From positions 1 to 13,800 of the forward strand of contig DDPO01000021.1 of assembly GCA_002342225.1 (NCBI GenBank): a DNA stretch of 13,800 nt. The letters are read 5' to 3'. The stretch's first letter is position 1; each line of letters begins with the position of its first letter. The notes beneath the pieces are model-generated. The model ran no database searches and was not told the origin of the DNA. It saw nothing but the letters and a program-made list of their open reading frames with translations. The stretch is from Bdellovibrionaceae bacterium UBA2466 (lineage in GTDB: Bacteria > Bdellovibrionota > FAC87 > UBA2466). Below are positions 12,499 through 13,800 of this stretch, one piece after another. Position numbers and translations under genes: made by a program.

Positions 12499-13800
12499 CT
12501 AGTTCTCCACAGTTTCAGGAGCTGATTTCGCTCGTTTTTTGGCGGAGAATAACTCGTTGTCAATCGAAGCCGATTTTTTTAGCCCTTCCTGCCACGAGGT
12601 CATAAGAGCATTTCTCATTGAAGAAACAAGTTTGCTCTCACTTGCTTCTTTGTTTTTTTCAAGATCGGTAGATTTGGGTGGCTCGAATGAGATCAATTTC
12701 ACAACATAAAAGTGGTCCTGATGATAAAACAGCTTTTTGGATTGGGGTGATGCTTTAGATAACTCTCCCACTCCGTCAAGCATAGAATCAACAGCCCCGA
12801 TTCCCGGGATGTTACCTTCAGCCAAGTTGAACGCTCCGGTTTTTTTGAAATCGATTTTCCACTTTTTTAGTTCGCTATCGGCCGGTTTTCCATCGGCAAG
12901 TAACTGTTCTAGAGATTTTCTTTTCTCAGTTGCCCAATTGTTTTTCCGTTGTTCTTTGATCAACTTTTCAGCGATGATTGTGGTCACAGAATCCAACGTT
13001 TTTACTTTGGATTCTTTTTTGTTTTCTAACTTGAGAATAAAATAGCCGAACTGGGTCTCGATGAGAGGAGAGACTTCTCCCATGCTGAGCTTGTCTAGCG
13101 CTTCTTCAAGAGGTTTTTCTAAAGTTCCTCGATTGATCCATCCTGCTTTTCCTCCCTTTGAGGCAAATTCGTCGTCTGATTTTGATTTTGCAACAGTTTC
13201 AAAGTTGGCCGCAGTCACCTCTTTTTTAATTTCCTCCGCCTTTTTTCGGGCTGCAGATTTCACAGTTTCAGAAGCCTCAAATGGAATACCCACTCTGATT
13301 TTTCTAATTTCAACAGCTGCAGGTTCAGTAAATTCACTCAAGTGGGAATCGTAGTAGCTTCTAATATCCTCTTGAGATTTCTTTGAATAATCTTCAATTT
13401 CGTTTTTCGTGACCTCGGTTTTTGGAGCAAGAGAGTTAAAATCAATTTTCGCATAAGCCAGTTCCACTTTAGCTTGAGAAGAAGCTAAGTCTCGTTTCAG
13501 TTGCTCTGGCGTGGGTCGCACTCGGTCCAACAAGTAGGTCACCCATCGGTTGGTCTCCATGTCTTTCCGCATTCTGCTTTCTTCAAGGCCACGATTTGGC
13601 AATTTGAGATATTGCTCCGAGTCAAACTTTCCATTGCGTTGAAAATAGGGATTGGTCCGAATTTGGGCTGCGAGTTCGCTGTCGGTTACTAGAATTCCTC
13701 GTTTGACGGCCTGTTGGGCAAGCAATCTGTATTGAATCAATTCGTCGAGAGTGGATTCCGGTACTCGAAAAGCTGACAATAATCTCTCGTCGTACTGGCC
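12499..13800 (-). CDS. ppiD: PpiD/SurA-like periplasmic folding factor (partial, 5' end beyond the window)
   Basis: The minus-strand frame is open from the right edge (first visible residues GQYDERL) to a stop at 12499-12501, giving 433 residues with the start missing. The first part matches the PpiD chaperone region: TLDELIQYRLLAQQAVKRG, then VTDSEL, then NPYFQRNGKFDSEQYLKL, encoded near 13600-13760. A parvulin-type domain follows at about 13024-13311 (GGKAGWINRG, then LSMGEVSPLIETQFGYFILKL), and then a PpiD-like C-terminal region with a degenerate repeat (FYVVKLISFEPP). PpiD is a membrane-anchored periplasmic chaperone for newly secreted proteins; its membrane helix would be encoded past 13800. 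The family's usual histidines are missing, so isomerase activity is doubtful. SurA is the alternative identity, but the FQxxGKFDxxxY block points to PpiD. The stop is 6 bases from the convergent lipoprotein stop. Confidence 0.82.
   Translation of the reverse strand, partial: GQYDERLLSAFRVPESTLDELIQYRLLAQQAVKRGILVTDSELAAQIRTNPYFQRNGKFDSEQYLKLPNRGLEESRMRKDMETNRWVTYLLDRVRPTPEQLKRDLASSQAKVELAYAKIDFNSLAPKTEVTKNEIEDYSKKSQEDIRSYYDSHLSEFTEPAAVEIRKIRVGIPFEASETVKSAARKKAEEIKKEVTAANFETVAKSKSDDEFASKGGKAGWINRGTLEKPLEEALDKLSMGEVSPLIETQFGYFILKLENKKESKVKTLDSVTTIIAEKLIKEQRKNNWATEKRKSLEQLLADGKPADSELKKWKIDFKKTGAFNLAEGNIPGIGAVDSMLDGVGELSKASPQSKKLFYHQDHFYVVKLISFEPPKSTDLEKNKEASESKLVSSMRNALMTSWQEGLKKSASIDNELFSAKKRAKSAPETVEN

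Noticed and set aside
12493..12560. Possible two-way terminator between the convergent lipoprotein and PpiD-like genes
   Set aside because: Only 6 bases separate the stops, and the T run near 12535 is not preceded by a convincing stem.

Overview
The window is almost entirely a flagellar export, switch and regulation operon on the + strand. It is followed by a tyrosine recombinase and a putative lipoprotein, then by a convergent periplasmic PpiD-like chaperone that runs off the right edge. The gene order is fliL-fliM-fliN-fliO-fliP-fliQ-fliR-flhB-flhA-flhF-flhG-fliA-xer. The flhF/flhG pair, the fliA linkage and the sequence style (a long FliO with an AMIN-like domain, an outer-membrane-type lipoprotein, a modest GC content by eye) suggest a Gram-negative, polarly flagellated bacterium. 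A Bdellovibrio-like (Bdellovibrionota) or related former deltaproteobacterial lineage is the best guess, but it is inferred from gene order and protein flavour, not from a marker gene.

Layout. Positions 2-43 may hold the last codons of an upstream gene, with an OmpA/MotB-type ending. The gap from 44 to 160 carries a textbook sigma-54 (-24/-12) promoter at 106-121 and a strong ribosome binding site before fliL. From 161 to 10663 twelve flagellar genes follow with gaps of 1-20 bases or short overlaps, and no internal terminator was seen. fliL is the stator-associated protein, fliM and fliN are C-ring switch proteins, and fliO/P/Q/R, flhB and flhA form the type III export gate. flhF and flhG set flagellar number and position, and fliA encodes sigma-28. 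A XerC/XerD recombinase (10674-11564) sits 10 bases behind fliA and is probably co-transcribed. A putative lipoprotein of unknown function (11599-12492) has its own good ribosome binding site. The minus-strand PpiD-like gene ends 6 bases from the lipoprotein stop.

How it works together. The promoter places the switch, export gate and fliA under RpoN, so the layout itself encodes a sigma-54 to sigma-28 hierarchy: early gate and switch parts are made together with the sigma factor that would turn on late (filament, chemotaxis) genes elsewhere. The most unusual features are in the FlhF/FlhG pair. FlhF keeps its P-loop but has a degenerate G3 (DTAG) motif and closing loop, while FlhG lacks the N-terminal DQAxxLR segment that activates FlhF in other bacteria. 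FliO also has an extra periplasmic AMIN-like domain, and the PpiD parvulin domain lacks the usual histidines. I see no CRISPR array, insertion sequence, RNA gene or clearly undescribed system. No stretch over 300 bases lacks a gene.
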